NCBI GenBank assembly: GCA_035540495.1
Contig: DATLGL010000035.1
Location: 104,166 to 168,165, forward strand
Direction: 5' to 3'
Length of the DNA: 64,000 bases
Origin: DASVEG01 sp035540495
GTDB lineage: Bacteria; Actinomycetota; Acidimicrobiia; Acidimicrobiales; CADCTF01
The position numbers and the translations under genes are program-made. Below the pieces are notes generated by a model, which was not told where the DNA came from, made no database searches, and saw only the letters and a list, made by a program, of their open reading frames with translations. This document shows, one piece after another, positions 41,216-49,623 of this stretch. Position 1 is the stretch's first letter, and the number at the start of each line of letters is the position of its first letter.

Positions 41216-42552
41216 GCTCCAACACCGTCGTGGGCGGCGGGATCGCGGGCCTCGCCGCAGCGTGGGAGCTCCGGAAGGCGTTCCCCGACGAACCGGTCGT
41301 GGTCCTGGAGGAGTCGGAGCGCCTCGGCGGCAAGATCCGCACCACCGACTTCGCAGGCCGCCCCGTCGACGAGGGCGCGGACGCCTTCCTCGCCCGCGTC
41401 CCCTTCGCCGCCGCGCTGGCACGCGAGATCGGTCTCGGCGACGAGCTCGTCTCGCCCGCCACGGGGCAGGCTTCGCTCTGGATCGGCGACGAGCTGAAGC
41501 CGATCCCCGGCGGCCACGTCCTGGGCGTGCCCACCGACCTCGACCTCGTTGCGAAGAGCGGCATCCTCTCCGACGAGGGACTGGCGCGGGCGCGGGAGGA
41601 GGTCGACCTCCCCGGTGAGCCGCTCGGCGCGGACGACGACATCTCGATCGGCGACCTCGTCACCCGTCGCTACGGCCGAGAGGTCCACGACCTGCTCGTC
41701 GATCCGCTGCTCGGCGGCATCAACGCGGGCCGGAGCGACGAGCTGAGCGCGGAGGTCGGCGCCGCCCAGATCGTCGCGGCAGCGCGGCGAGACGCGAGCC
41801 TCACGAGGGCCTTGCTCGCGATGCGGGGCGAGAACCCGCCCGACCCGACCGCGCCCGTGTTCTGGGCCCCCGCGGGAGGGATGCAGCGGTTCGTCGACGC
41901 CCTCGCCGGCGCGCTCGCCGACAGGGGCGTCGAGATCCGAACCGGCGTCACCGTGACGTCCCTGGGCGACGTCGAGTCGGCCCGGGTGGTCGTCGCGACG
42001 CCGGCGTTCGCCGCCGCGACGCTCGTCCGCCCGCTGAGCGAGGATGCCGCGGACGTCATCGCGGACGTCGACTACGCATCCGTCGTCCTCACGACCCTCG
42101 CCTACCGGCGCTCCGACCTCGCCCAGCCCCTGACCGGCAGCGGCTTCCTCGTGCCCCGCACCCAGGGCCGGTTCCTCACCGCGGGGTCGGTCTTCTCGAA
42201 CAAGTGGCCGGCGCTCGACGATCCCGAGCTCGTGATCATCCGCGCGTCGGCCGGGCGGGCAGGCGACGACGCGGCCGTCCACCTCGACGACGGCGAGCTC
42301 GTCGAGCGGGTGCACGCCGAGCTGCGGGAGGCGCTCGACCTGCGGGGCGAGCCGGTCGAGGTGCGGATCTCCCGCTGGCACCGGGCGTTCCCCCAGTTCC
42401 GTCCCGGGCACCTGGCTCGGGTTCGCGCCGCGGCGGACGCGCTTGCCGAGGCTGCACCCCACGTCGCGCTCGCCGGGGCGTGGGTCAAGGGCGTCGGGAT
42501 ACCGACGTGCATCTCGTCGGCCCAGGACGCCGTCGCCCGACTCGCAGGCTGA
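41212..42552 (+). CDS. hemY: Coproporphyrinogen/protoporphyrinogen oxidase (HemY/CgoX)
   Basis: 446 residues. FAD-binding GGGIAGLAAAWEL, EESERLGGKIRT, VDEGADAFLARVP and the C-terminal FAD contact ALAGAWVKGVGIPTCISSAQ are typical of the HemY/CgoX flavoprotein family. In the coproporphyrin pathway it oxidises coproporphyrinogen III. Third gene of the hemE-hemH-hemY operon; a strong hairpin 21 nt after the stop may end the transcript. No hemQ/chdC gene is in the window. Confidence 0.9.
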   Translation: MSSNTVVGGGIAGLAAAWELRKAFPDEPVVVLEESERLGGKIRTTDFAGRPVDEGADAFLARVPFAAALAREIGLGDELVSPATGQASLWIGDELKPIPGGHVLGVPTDLDLVAKSGILSDEGLARAREEVDLPGEPLGADDDISIGDLVTRRYGREVHDLLVDPLLGGINAGRSDELSAEVGAAQIVAAARRDASLTRALLAMRGENPPDPTAPVFWAPAGGMQRFVDALAGALADRGVEIRTGVTVTSLGDVESARVVVATPAFAAATLVRPLSEDAADVIADVDYASVVLTTLAYRRSDLAQPLTGSGFLVPRTQGRFLTAGSVFSNKWPALDDPELVIIRASAGRAGDDAAVHLDDGELVERVHAELREALDLRGEPVEVRISRWHRAFPQFRPGHLARVRAAADALAEAAPHVALAGAWVKGVGIPTCISSAQDAVARLAG

Positions 42553-42573
42553 CCGGTCCGCAGAAAGAGAGAT

Positions 42574-42614
42574 GTCCGCCCTGGACGGCCGGCGGGAAGC
42601 CGTCCGGGGCGGAC
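42574..42614 (+). terminator. 16-bp hairpin after the heme operon
   Basis: GTCCGCCCTGGACGGC pairs with GCCGTCCGGGGCGGAC (one T:G) around a 9-nt loop CGGCGGGAA. It follows hemY by 21 nt without a T tract. It may terminate the operon or be the first domain of a structured RNA. Confidence 0.6.
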
Positions 42615-42618
42615 AGAA

Positions 42619-42710
42619 GGCTCCAGGGACCGGAGCCCCGGCGGGAAAGGCGCCGGATCCCTGGAAACGTGTGAGTTGTATACCCGCCGTCTCAACCGCC
42701 AAACACACGT
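42619..42710 (+). ncRNA. Candidate structured leader with alternative helices
   Basis: GGCTCC/GGAGCC (42619-42624 with 42632-42637) competes with TCCAGGGA/TCCCTGGA (42622-42629 with 42658-42665). CCGGCG/CGCCGG (42638-42643 with 42651-42656) is a separate hairpin whose loop repeats the CCGGCGGGAA of the preceding hairpin. ACGTGTG/CACACGT (42667-42673 with 42704-42710) closes the 3' part. No known riboswitch was recognised; located upstream of the DNA ligase gene. Confidence 0.35.
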
Positions 42711-42741
42711 CGAACAAGAAATTTCCGGGAAGACTCCGAAG

Positions 42742-43722
42742 GTGCCGGAACCCTTCCCGATCGGCGGGATCGTCCCCATGATGGCGACCGCAGCGAGCAC
42801 GCTTCCGGCCGACGACGACGGGTGGGCGCACGAGCTCAAGTGGGACGGCGTGCGGGCACTCGCCTACGTCGACGGCCACGACCGCACCGTGCGGCTCGAG
42901 AGCCGGAACCTCAACGACGTGACGGCGAGATACCCAGAGATCCAGCCCCTCGCGAGCGACTGCCCCGGTCATCGCTTCGTGCTCGACGGCGAGATCGTGG
43001 CGTTCGACGACGACGGCCGGCCGTCGTTCAGCCGCCTCCAGCCCCGCATGCACCTGACCGGCGAGCGCCAGGTGGCGCAGCGGATGGTCGACACCCCCGT
43101 CGTGTTCCTGCTCTTCGACGTCCTCCACATCGACGGCGAGTCGACCCGCTCGCTTCCGTGGACGGAACGCAGGGCGCTGCTCGAGGGCCTCGAGCTGAAG
43201 GGGCCGAACTGGCAGACGCCTGTCGCGCACGTCGGCAGCGGGGAGGCGGTGCTGTCGGCGAGCAAGGCGGGAGGTCTCGAAGGGGTCGTGGCCAAGCGCA
43301 CGACCTCGCGGTACGACCCGGGCCGGCGGTCGAAGGAGTGGCTCAAGATCAAGAACACCTGCCGCCAGGAGTTCGTCGTCGCCGGGTGGCTGCCGGGCGC
43401 GGGGAACCGCAGCGGCCGGATCGGCGCGCTCCTCGTGGGTTACTACGACGAGCCCGGCGGCGCCCTCCGCTTCGCGGGCAAGGTCGGCACCGGCTTCACC
43501 GACGCCGAGCTCACCAGGCTCGGGTCGACGTTCGAACCGCTCGCCCGGACGACGTCTCCGTTCGCCGACAAGGTGCCCTATCGCGAGGCGCGCTACCTCG
43601 CGCCGGAGCTCGTCGCGGAGGTGGAGTTCACGGAGTGGACCCACACCGCGACGCTCCGCCACCCCTCGTACAAGGGGTTGCGAACCGACAAATCGGCCGA
43701 TCAGGTCGTTCGAGAGACCTGA
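42742..43722 (+). CDS. ATP-dependent DNA ligase (LigC/LigD ligase-domain type)
   Basis: 326 residues from the GTG at 42742. The adenylation motif KWDGVR has nucleotidyl Lys33; DGEIVAFDDDGRPSF, LLFDVLHIDG, EGVVAKR and EWLKIKN are the following ligase motifs, and the C-terminal OB domain (GALLVGYYDEPG, GKVGTGFTDAEL) completes it. Such free-standing ligases act in end joining or base-excision repair. No Ku, polymerase or nuclease domain is adjacent. A TTG at 42676 is an alternative start. A folded segment lies just upstream. Confidence 0.88.
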   Translation: MPEPFPIGGIVPMMATAASTLPADDDGWAHELKWDGVRALAYVDGHDRTVRLESRNLNDVTARYPEIQPLASDCPGHRFVLDGEIVAFDDDGRPSFSRLQPRMHLTGERQVAQRMVDTPVVFLLFDVLHIDGESTRSLPWTERRALLEGLELKGPNWQTPVAHVGSGEAVLSASKAGGLEGVVAKRTTSRYDPGRRSKEWLKIKNTCRQEFVVAGWLPGAGNRSGRIGALLVGYYDEPGGALRFAGKVGTGFTDAELTRLGSTFEPLARTTSPFADKVPYREARYLAPELVAEVEFTEWTHTATLRHPSYKGLRTDKSADQVVRET

Positions 43723-43798
43723 CCACTCCGGTCGGTGGCAGGAGAAATGGCCCGATCGGGTCGTTGTTCGCCGGACAGGTCGTACCGAAAATCAGCGC

Positions 43799-44104
43799 AT
43801 GGAACCGAAGCGGGAGGCGCTCCTCTCGGAGCTGTTCGGCGATGGGCAGGTGCCGCCCATGCTCGCCGGGCGACTGCTGCGCACGCGAGAGGTCGCCCAG
43901 CTGTTCCAGGTCTCGGAGCGGACGGTGGCGGAGTGGGCCCGCCGTGGTCGGATCCCCTCGGTGCGGACTCCGGGCGGCCACCGCCTGTATCCGGCCGAGG
44001 AGGTCCGTCGCCTGCTCGTCTCGACCGAGGGGCTCGATCGGCCCGCGGGCGGTCAGGCGCAGGGGCCCGCCGACGGCCACCCCAACGGCTCGGCTACTCC
44101 CTGA
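43799..44104 (+). CDS. BldC-like MerR-family HTH protein
   Basis: 101 residues. A single HTH of the BldC/excisionase type: LLRTREVAQLFQVSERTVAEWARRGRIPSVRTPGGHRLYPAEEVRRLL. BldC-like proteins bind DNA cooperatively and control development or timing in actinobacteria. An N-terminal 25-residue extension and a Gly/Pro-rich tail are variable. The 76-bp gap before it has a CCCGATCGGG palindrome. The end overlaps the convergent gene by 11 nt. Confidence 0.82.
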   Translation: MEPKREALLSELFGDGQVPPMLAGRLLRTREVAQLFQVSERTVAEWARRGRIPSVRTPGGHRLYPAEEVRRLLVSTEGLDRPAGGQAQGPADGHPNGSATP

Positions 44105-44780
44105 GGTCGCTCGCCGGCGGGGGGAACACCGGGAGCAGCCGCAGATACGGCTCGGGGTCGCCGGTCCAGTCGTACGCCCGCATCTGAACCTCGCTCCGGC
44201 GGCCGATGAGCGCCCGGAGCAGCTCGTACGGCTCGGCCGTCAGCGTCGCCGCAGCCTCGCCGTCTCCACCGAGCAGCCACTCGTCAGTACCCGCCCTGAT
44301 GCGCAGCGGCGGCGCTCCCTGCCGGCGGATCACGCGGTCGACGTTGCCGACCAGCTGCTGCAGCGACCACTCCGCCGCCGCGGTGTCGCGGCCGCCGAAC
44401 AGTCCGAGCGCGCCCCGCACGTCCTGCTCGTGGGTCACGACGTCGATCACGAGGCGGAACGCGGCCGGGCCGGCTGCCTCGAAGAAGCGCTCGAGCTGCG
44501 GGCCCTTGTCGTCCCACTCGGCGAGGACGTCGTCGAGCGTCGCGTCACGCCGCGCCTCCACCTGCTTCGCCGTCCACGGATCGGTCGCCGCTCCCTCGAG
44601 CCGGCCCGCCAGCACGTCGTCGCACACCCCCGCGAGGTGCCGGGCGACGTCGAGCACCGTCCATGCCGGCGTCGCCGGCACGACCTGCGCGAGCTGGTCG
44701 TCGTCGAGTGACCGCAACAGCTCGGCCAGCCGCTTGCGCGTGTCGGCGTAGTACGACGCCGGCGAGCCGTCGTCGAGCAT
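44094..44780 (-). CDS. Maleylpyruvate isomerase-family mycothiol-dependent protein
   Basis: 228 residues from the ATG at 44780. A DinB-like domain: RKRLAELLRSLDDDQLAQVVPATPAWTVLDVARHLAGVCDDVL and FRLVIDVVTHEQDVRGAL, which contain the His residues of the MDMPI metal site. The C-terminal half (LLGGDGEAAATLTAEPYELLRALIGRRS) is the segment often fused to it. The substrate is not known. A longer start at 44813 exists. Divergent from lnt. Confidence 0.78.
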   Translation of the reverse strand: MLDDGSPASYYADTRKRLAELLRSLDDDQLAQVVPATPAWTVLDVARHLAGVCDDVLAGRLEGAATDPWTAKQVEARRDATLDDVLAEWDDKGPQLERFFEAAGPAAFRLVIDVVTHEQDVRGALGLFGGRDTAAAEWSLQQLVGNVDRVIRRQGAPPLRIRAGTDEWLLGGDGEAAATLTAEPYELLRALIGRRSEVQMRAYDWTGDPEPYLRLLPVFPPPASDLRE

Positions 44781-44823
44781 GCTTGGACCACCTGCACTCG
44801 TTGCACCCGTCATCGCTGCAAGC

Positions 44824-46281
44824 ATGGTCGCGATGCCCCCCGCTGCGCTCTCCACGCCGGTCCGGCGCGCGCTCGCAGCGGCCGGTGGCGGCGTTCTCGG
44901 TGCGTTCTCGCTTCCGCCCTGGGGGTGGTGGCCGCTCGGCATCGCCGGCCTCGCGCTGTACGCGTTCGCGCTCGACGGGGCGTCCCGGCGGTCTCGGGCG
45001 TGGAGCGGCGCAGCGTTCGGGCTCGGCATGTTCTCGATCGGGCTGTGGTGGATCACCGAGTTCCACGCCGTCGGCTACGTCGCCCTCCTCGCGCTCGAGA
45101 TCTCCTTCTTCGTCGCCGCGGCCATGACGACGACACGTCTCGTCGTCTTCCCCGCGGCGGTCGTTCTGGCGGAAGCCGCGAGGGGCGCGGTCCCTTTCGG
45201 CGGTCTGCCCCTCGGCGGACTCGCGCTCGGGCAGGCGGAGAGCCCCCTCGTCGCCTCGTCACGGATCGGCGGCGCGCTCCTCGTGCTGGCTCTGGCCGCC
45301 GCGATCGGTTCCGGGGTCGTCGCGCTGGCACGCACATCGACTCACCGGGCCGGCGCCGCGCTCATCGCGGTCGCGGTCGTGGTGGCCGCAGTGGGATGGA
45401 TCGCCCCCGCTGGTTCGCCGACGAGCGACGACCCCATCGACGCCGTCGTCGTGCAGGGCGGCGGACGGCGCGGGTTCCGCGCCGTGGAGTCCGATCCGGG
45501 CGACGTGCTCGACGCGCACGTGCGGGCCAGCGACGACATCGACGGGCCGGTCGATCTCGTCGTGTGGCCGGAGAACGCGATCGACGTCGACGCGATCGAC
45601 GACAGCGACGCCGGCCAGCTCCTCGCAGCCATCGCCCAGGAGACCGGCGCCACCGTCGTCGCCGGTGTCACCCAGGACGCCGGCATCGACGGCTTCGAGA
45701 ACACCGCCGTCGTCTGGACGCCCGACGGCGAGATCACCGACCGCTACACCAAGGTGCGGCGGGTTCCCTTCGGCGAGTACGTGCCGATGCGGGCGCTGAT
45801 CGAACGGCTCGCCGATCTGTCGGTGCTTCCCCGAGACGCCGTGGCCGGCCGCGGGCCGGGCATCGTGTTGACGCCGGCCGGTCCCCTTGCCGTCGCCATC
45901 TCCTACGAGGTCTTCTTCTCCGACCGGGCCCGATCCGGTGTCCGCGCGGGAGGCGAGGTGCTGCTGGTGCCGACCAACGCGGCGTCGTTCACCACCAGCC
46001 AGGTACCCACCCAAGAGGTCGCGGCCGCGCAGCTACGAGCGTGGGAGACGGGTCGGTGGGTGCTGCAGGCGGCGCCCACCGGATACAGCGCGGTGATCGA
46101 CGAGCGGGGACGGGTGCGCCACCGGTCGGTGCTGGGCGAGGCGCAGCTGCTGAGCGACGAGGTGCCGCGGCGTGATGGGCAGACGATCTACATGCGTCTC
46201 GGCGACGTCCCGCTGCTGGTCGTCGCCGCGGCCGCGCTCCTGCTTGGCGTCGGGCGGATGCGAGGATTCCGAGGTGACTGA
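44824..46281 (+). CDS. lnt: Apolipoprotein N-acyltransferase homologue with Ser at the nucleophile
   Basis: 485 residues. Several N-terminal membrane helices (SLPPWGWWPLGIAGLALYAFAL onwards), then a nitrilase-like periplasmic domain with Glu250 in VVWPENAID and Lys310 in YTKVRRVPFGEYVPMR. Where Lnt enzymes have catalytic Cys (I-C-Y-E), this protein has I-S-Y-E, Ser360. The rest of the active site is kept. Lnt transfers the third acyl chain to lipoproteins in actinobacteria. The missing Cys suggests it is inactive, uses Ser, or does a different acyl transfer. It overlaps tesB by 8 nt. Confidence 0.8.
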   Translation: MVAMPPAALSTPVRRALAAAGGGVLGAFSLPPWGWWPLGIAGLALYAFALDGASRRSRAWSGAAFGLGMFSIGLWWITEFHAVGYVALLALEISFFVAAAMTTTRLVVFPAAVVLAEAARGAVPFGGLPLGGLALGQAESPLVASSRIGGALLVLALAAAIGSGVVALARTSTHRAGAALIAVAVVVAAVGWIAPAGSPTSDDPIDAVVVQGGGRRGFRAVESDPGDVLDAHVRASDDIDGPVDLVVWPENAIDVDAIDDSDAGQLLAAIAQETGATVVAGVTQDAGIDGFENTAVVWTPDGEITDRYTKVRRVPFGEYVPMRALIERLADLSVLPRDAVAGRGPGIVLTPAGPLAVAISYEVFFSDRARSGVRAGGEVLLVPTNAASFTTSQVPTQEVAAAQLRAWETGRWVLQAAPTGYSAVIDERGRVRHRSVLGEAQLLSDEVPRRDGQTIYMRLGDVPLLVVAAAALLLGVGRMRGFRGD

Positions 46282-47134
46282 CGCCCTCGCCGGCCTGCTC
46301 GACATCCTCGACCTCGAGGCCATCGAGGTGAACATCTTCCGCGGTCGCAGCCCCGACGAAGACCGCCAGCGCGTGTTCGGCGGACAGGTCGCGGGCCAGG
46401 CGCTCGTGGCCGCAGGGCGCACGGTCGACGACGACCGTCGGGTGCATTCGCTCCACGCCTACTTCCTGCGTCCGGGCGATCCGTCTATCCCGATCCTCTA
46501 CGAGGTCGACCGGATCCGCGACGGCACCTCGTTCACGACGAGGCGCGTCGTCGCCATCCAACACGGCAAGGCGATCTTCCACCTGTCGGCGTCGTTCCAT
46601 CGTGCAGAACCTGGCTTCGAGCATGCGATGGCGATGCCGGACGTGCCCGGTCCCGAAGACCTCCCGACGTGGGAGGAGCGGATGAAGGCGTTGGAGGGGC
46701 AGGTGCCCGCGTGGTTCGCGCGGCCGCGCCCGATCGACACCCGCTTCGTCAGTGAACCCTGGCGTGCGCCGGAGCAGGGTCGTCGCGAGCCCCGCCAGCA
46801 GGTCTGGATGCGGGCGAACGGAACGTTGCCCGACGACCCGCTGCTGCACGCGTGCGTCGTCGCCTACGCATCGGACATGACCCTGCTCGACTCGATCGTC
46901 CTCCCCCACCGGGATGCCGTCATGGGGGGCGGGCTGATGATGGCGAGCCTCGATCACGCCATGTGGTTCCACCGCTCGTTCCGGGCCGACGAGTGGTTCC
47001 TCTACGACCAGGAGAGCCCGTCTGCCTGCGGTGCCCGGGGCTTGGCGGCAGGGCACATCTTCAGGGCCGACGGGACGCTCGCGGTGTCGGTCGTGCAGGA
47101 GGGCCTCGTTCGCGCCATCGGATCGCGTTCGTGA
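46274..47134 (+). CDS. tesB: Acyl-CoA thioesterase II
   Basis: 286 residues, the normal TesB length, with a double hotdog: FRGRSPDEDRQRVFGGQVAGQALVAAGRTV and the second half ending MTLLDSIVLPH, SLDHAMWFHRSFRADEWFLYDQESPSA. The catalytic Asp/Gln/Thr positions appear kept. It hydrolyses medium- to long-chain acyl-CoA. The GTG overlaps the lnt end, and the stop overlaps the next start (GTGA), forming an lnt-tesB-lipoprotein unit. Confidence 0.92.
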   Translation: MTDALAGLLDILDLEAIEVNIFRGRSPDEDRQRVFGGQVAGQALVAAGRTVDDDRRVHSLHAYFLRPGDPSIPILYEVDRIRDGTSFTTRRVVAIQHGKAIFHLSASFHRAEPGFEHAMAMPDVPGPEDLPTWEERMKALEGQVPAWFARPRPIDTRFVSEPWRAPEQGRREPRQQVWMRANGTLPDDPLLHACVVAYASDMTLLDSIVLPHRDAVMGGGLMMASLDHAMWFHRSFRADEWFLYDQESPSACGARGLAAGHIFRADGTLAVSVVQEGLVRAIGSRS

Positions 47135-48390
47135 ACCTGCGACGACGTACAGCCACGCTCGTCGTGCTCGCCGCGCTCGTCGCCGCCGGATGCGACAGCG
47201 GGAACGACGACGGCGACGCGTCGGCAGCGAACCAGCCACCGTCGACCGCGACCACCGCATCGACCACACCCGACTCGCCGACGACGACGCCACCAGCGGC
47301 GAGCGGACCGGCGGGCCCGTCGTCGGAGCGACCGCCGTCGGTGAAGGCGACGCTGGTGGCCGAGTTCGACCAGCCGCTGATGCTCGCTCCGGTGCCCGGT
47401 CGCGCAGGCGTCTTCTACGTCGTCGAGAAGGAAGGGCGTCTTCGCCTCCTCGACAACGGCCGCCGCGGGTCGGTCGTCCTCGACATCGTCGAGCAGGTGT
47501 CGAGCGGCGGCGAGCGCGGCCTGCTCGGCCTGGCGGTGCACCCGGAAGGCAAGCACCTGTACCTGAACTACACCGACCGCGAGGGCGACACCCGGATCGT
47601 CGAGTACGGCATCGGCGCCAACGGATCGGTCGACGCTGCCACGCGCCGGGAGCTGCTGAAGGTCGACCAGCCCTACGCCAACCACAACGGCGGCCACGTC
47701 GCGTTCGGCCCGGACGGGAAGCTCTACATCGCGCTGGGTGACGGGGGCAGCGGAGGCGACCCGCAGGGCAACGCCCAGAACCTCGGCACGCTCCTCGGCA
47801 AGATCCTCCGCATCGAGCCGCTACCGGGGAACGACCGGCCGCGGTACGGCGTGGTCGAGGACAACCCCTTCAACGGCGCCGAGGGGCGGAGGGCGGAGAT
47901 CTGGGCCTACGGGCTGCGCAACCCGTGGCGGTTCTCGTTCGACCGCCAGACCGGAGCGCTGTGGATCGGCGACGTCGGCCAGAACCGGGTCGAGGAGATC
48001 AACCGAGCCCCCGACGGCTCGAAGGGCGGCGAGAACTACGGCTGGAACCGGCTCGAGGGCACCCGCCCGTTCGAAGGCGCGGCCCCCGCCGACGCGGTGC
48101 CGCCGGTGTACGAGTACGCCCGCGAGGGCGGCAACTGCTCCGTCACCGGCGGCCACGTCTACCGGGGCCGCGCCATCAACGGGCTGCAGGGCTGGTACGT
48201 GTTCGGCGACTTCTGCCGTGGCGACCTGTGGGCGATACCTGCCGATGCCGCCCCCGGCCGGCGTGGCGACGCCCGGCCCCTCGACGCACGGGTCGAGAGC
48301 TTCGTGTCGCTCGCCGACGACGGGAGCGGCGAGCTGTTCGCGCTCTCGCTGCAGGGCGGCGTGTACCGGCTCGAGGCGGCTTCCTCTTAG
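47131..48390 (+). CDS. Lipoprotein, PQQ-dependent sugar dehydrogenase family
   Basis: 419 residues. Signal peptide with lipobox VAAGC (Cys22), a Thr/Pro-rich linker (to about 70), then a six-bladed propeller of the soluble glucose/aldose dehydrogenase (YliI/Asd) type: GERGLLGLAVHPEG, NHNGGHVAFGPDGKLYIALGDGG, AYGLRNPWRFSFD, GENYGWNRLEG and GGHVYRG. The family oxidises aldoses with PQQ outside the membrane. No PQQ biosynthesis gene is in the window. Coupled to tesB by GTGA. Confidence 0.87.
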   Translation: MNLRRRTATLVVLAALVAAGCDSGNDDGDASAANQPPSTATTASTTPDSPTTTPPAASGPAGPSSERPPSVKATLVAEFDQPLMLAPVPGRAGVFYVVEKEGRLRLLDNGRRGSVVLDIVEQVSSGGERGLLGLAVHPEGKHLYLNYTDREGDTRIVEYGIGANGSVDAATRRELLKVDQPYANHNGGHVAFGPDGKLYIALGDGGSGGDPQGNAQNLGTLLGKILRIEPLPGNDRPRYGVVEDNPFNGAEGRRAEIWAYGLRNPWRFSFDRQTGALWIGDVGQNRVEEINRAPDGSKGGENYGWNRLEGTRPFEGAAPADAVPPVYEYAREGGNCSVTGGHVYRGRAINGLQGWYVFGDFCRGDLWAIPADAAPGRRGDARPLDARVESFVSLADDGSGELFALSLQGGVYRLEAASS

Positions 48391-48399
48391 CCTGACGGG

Positions 48400-49365
48400 A
48401 TGAATCGACGCCGCCTGGGGCTGGTCGCCGCGCTCGTCCTCGTTCCTCTGCTGATCTTCGGACTCGTCTTCGTCCTCGCTCGAGATGACGGCGGCGACGA
48501 GGTCGCGGCCACCGGCTCGACGTCCACGACGTCCGACACCTCGACGACATCGGAGGCGACGACGACGACGGACGCACCGACGACGACCACCGCGGCGCCA
48601 CCGAAGCTCGGTCCGGGCTCTCCGTTGCCGTCGGTGCCCCAGCCGGGCGAGCCGGTCGCGGCCTCGACCCCCGACGGGCTCGCGAAGCAGCTGAGCGATG
48701 CGTGGACGTCGATCGAGAAAGCCGCCCCCGACCTGGCCGCGCAGGCCCACGTCTACCAGGTCGCCACCCGGGCACTGGCGGCGAACGAGGCGCTGCGGGG
48801 GCCCACGTACGAGCGCCTGTCGGGGTCGCTGCTCGACCAGGTCCGCTCCGATGTCGACGCCGCGGTCAAGCTCCGGCGCCTCGTCGGTTCGCCCCGGACG
48901 GCGCTGCCCGACTGGCGCATCGTCGAGCCGCCGCCCGCGCCCGAGCTCCTGAGCCACTACAAGGCTGCTGAGGCCGACATCGGCGTGCCGTGGTACTACC
49001 TGGCGTCGATCAACCTCGTCGAGTCACGCATGGGACGCATCCGGGGGACGAGCGAAGCCGGCGCCCAAGGCCCGATGCAGTTCCTCCCGTCGACGTGGGC
49101 CCAGTACGGCGAGGGCGGCGACATCAACTCCTACCGCGACGCCATCAAGGCCGCGGCGCGGTACCTCAAGCGCAACGGCGCTCCGAACGACATGCGCAAC
49201 GCGCTCTTCAACTACAACCGCTCGAACCTGTACGTCGACGCGGTGCTCGCCTACGGCGACCGCATGAAGGCCGACGAGTCCGCCTACCTCAGCTACTACC
49301 ACTGGCAGGTGTACTACGTCACCACCAACGGCGACGTCTGGCTTCCCGTCGGCTACGGCTCGTAA
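48400..49365 (+). CDS. Lytic transglycosylase-like cell-wall protein
   Basis: 321 residues. An N-terminal membrane anchor (LGLVAALVLVPLLIFGLVFVLA), a Thr-rich linker (40-70), a helical region and an SLT domain with the catalytic Glu in YLASINLVESRMGR and GTSEAGAQGPMQFLPSTWAQYG. It cleaves peptidoglycan glycan strands. TAGCCT ends 6 nt before the ATG and includes the stop codon of the upstream gene. Two strong terminators follow. Confidence 0.87.
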   Translation: MNRRRLGLVAALVLVPLLIFGLVFVLARDDGGDEVAATGSTSTTSDTSTTSEATTTTDAPTTTTAAPPKLGPGSPLPSVPQPGEPVAASTPDGLAKQLSDAWTSIEKAAPDLAAQAHVYQVATRALAANEALRGPTYERLSGSLLDQVRSDVDAAVKLRRLVGSPRTALPDWRIVEPPPAPELLSHYKAAEADIGVPWYYLASINLVESRMGRIRGTSEAGAQGPMQFLPSTWAQYGEGGDINSYRDAIKAAARYLKRNGAPNDMRNALFNYNRSNLYVDAVLAYGDRMKADESAYLSYYHWQVYYVTTNGDVWLPVGYGS

Positions 49366-49381
49366 CGACCGAACCGGCGGG

Positions 49382-49425
49382 CGAGCGGCCACGTCCGAGT
49401 GAACGGGCGGAGCCCGCAGAGCGAG
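49382..49425. repeat. 44-bp direct repeat, copy 1
   Basis: Identical over 44 bp to 49486-49529. It includes the small hairpin CGGGC-GGA-GCCCG. Located in the 258-bp gap between convergent genes. Confidence 0.85.
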
Positions 49426-49460
49426 AACAACCTCGAGTCAGTCGACGCCGCCGACGCGCA

Positions 49461-49497
49461 CCGGACGCGAGGGAAGCGCCAGCGACGAGCGGCCACG
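49461..49497. repeat. Dispersed repeat copy (intergenic)
   Basis: 37 bp, one mismatch to 59101-59137 inside the transporter ATPase gene. Its 3' end runs into 44-bp repeat copy 2. Confidence 0.8.
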
Positions 49498-49529
49498 TCC
49501 GAGTGAACGGGCGGAGCCCGCAGAGCGAG
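49486..49529. repeat. 44-bp direct repeat, copy 2
   Basis: Identical to 49382-49425, 104 bp downstream of it in the same orientation. Confidence 0.85.
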
Positions 49530-49544
49530 GACCGAGAACAGAGT

Positions 49545-49583
49545 GCCGGTCGGTGAGAACGTGGCGGCGGCTCACCGACCGGC
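49545..49583. terminator. 13-bp hairpin terminator
   Basis: GCCGGTCGGTGAG pairs perfectly with CTCACCGACCGGC around a 13-nt loop between the transglycosylase and anti-sigma genes. Confidence 0.7.
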
Positions 49584-49584
49584 G

Positions 49585-49606
49585 GACGGGCGCTTGCGCG
49601 CCCGTC
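49585..49606. terminator. 9-bp hairpin terminator
   Basis: GACGGGCGC-TTGC-GCGCCCGTC, immediately beside the previous hairpin. The two together probably end both convergent transcripts. Confidence 0.7.
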
Positions 49607-49623
49607 GGTCGTGGCGCGGCGCT

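Noticed and set aside
42676..42741. TTG at 42676 as the ligase start
   Set aside because: It adds residues (YTRRLNRQTHVEQEISGK) unlike ligase N-termini and lies in the folded segment; GTG at 42742 gives the usual beginning. The call remains uncertain.
49382..49529. CRISPR array
   Set aside because: Only two copies, 104 bp apart, with a hairpin unlike CRISPR repeats and no cas genes.
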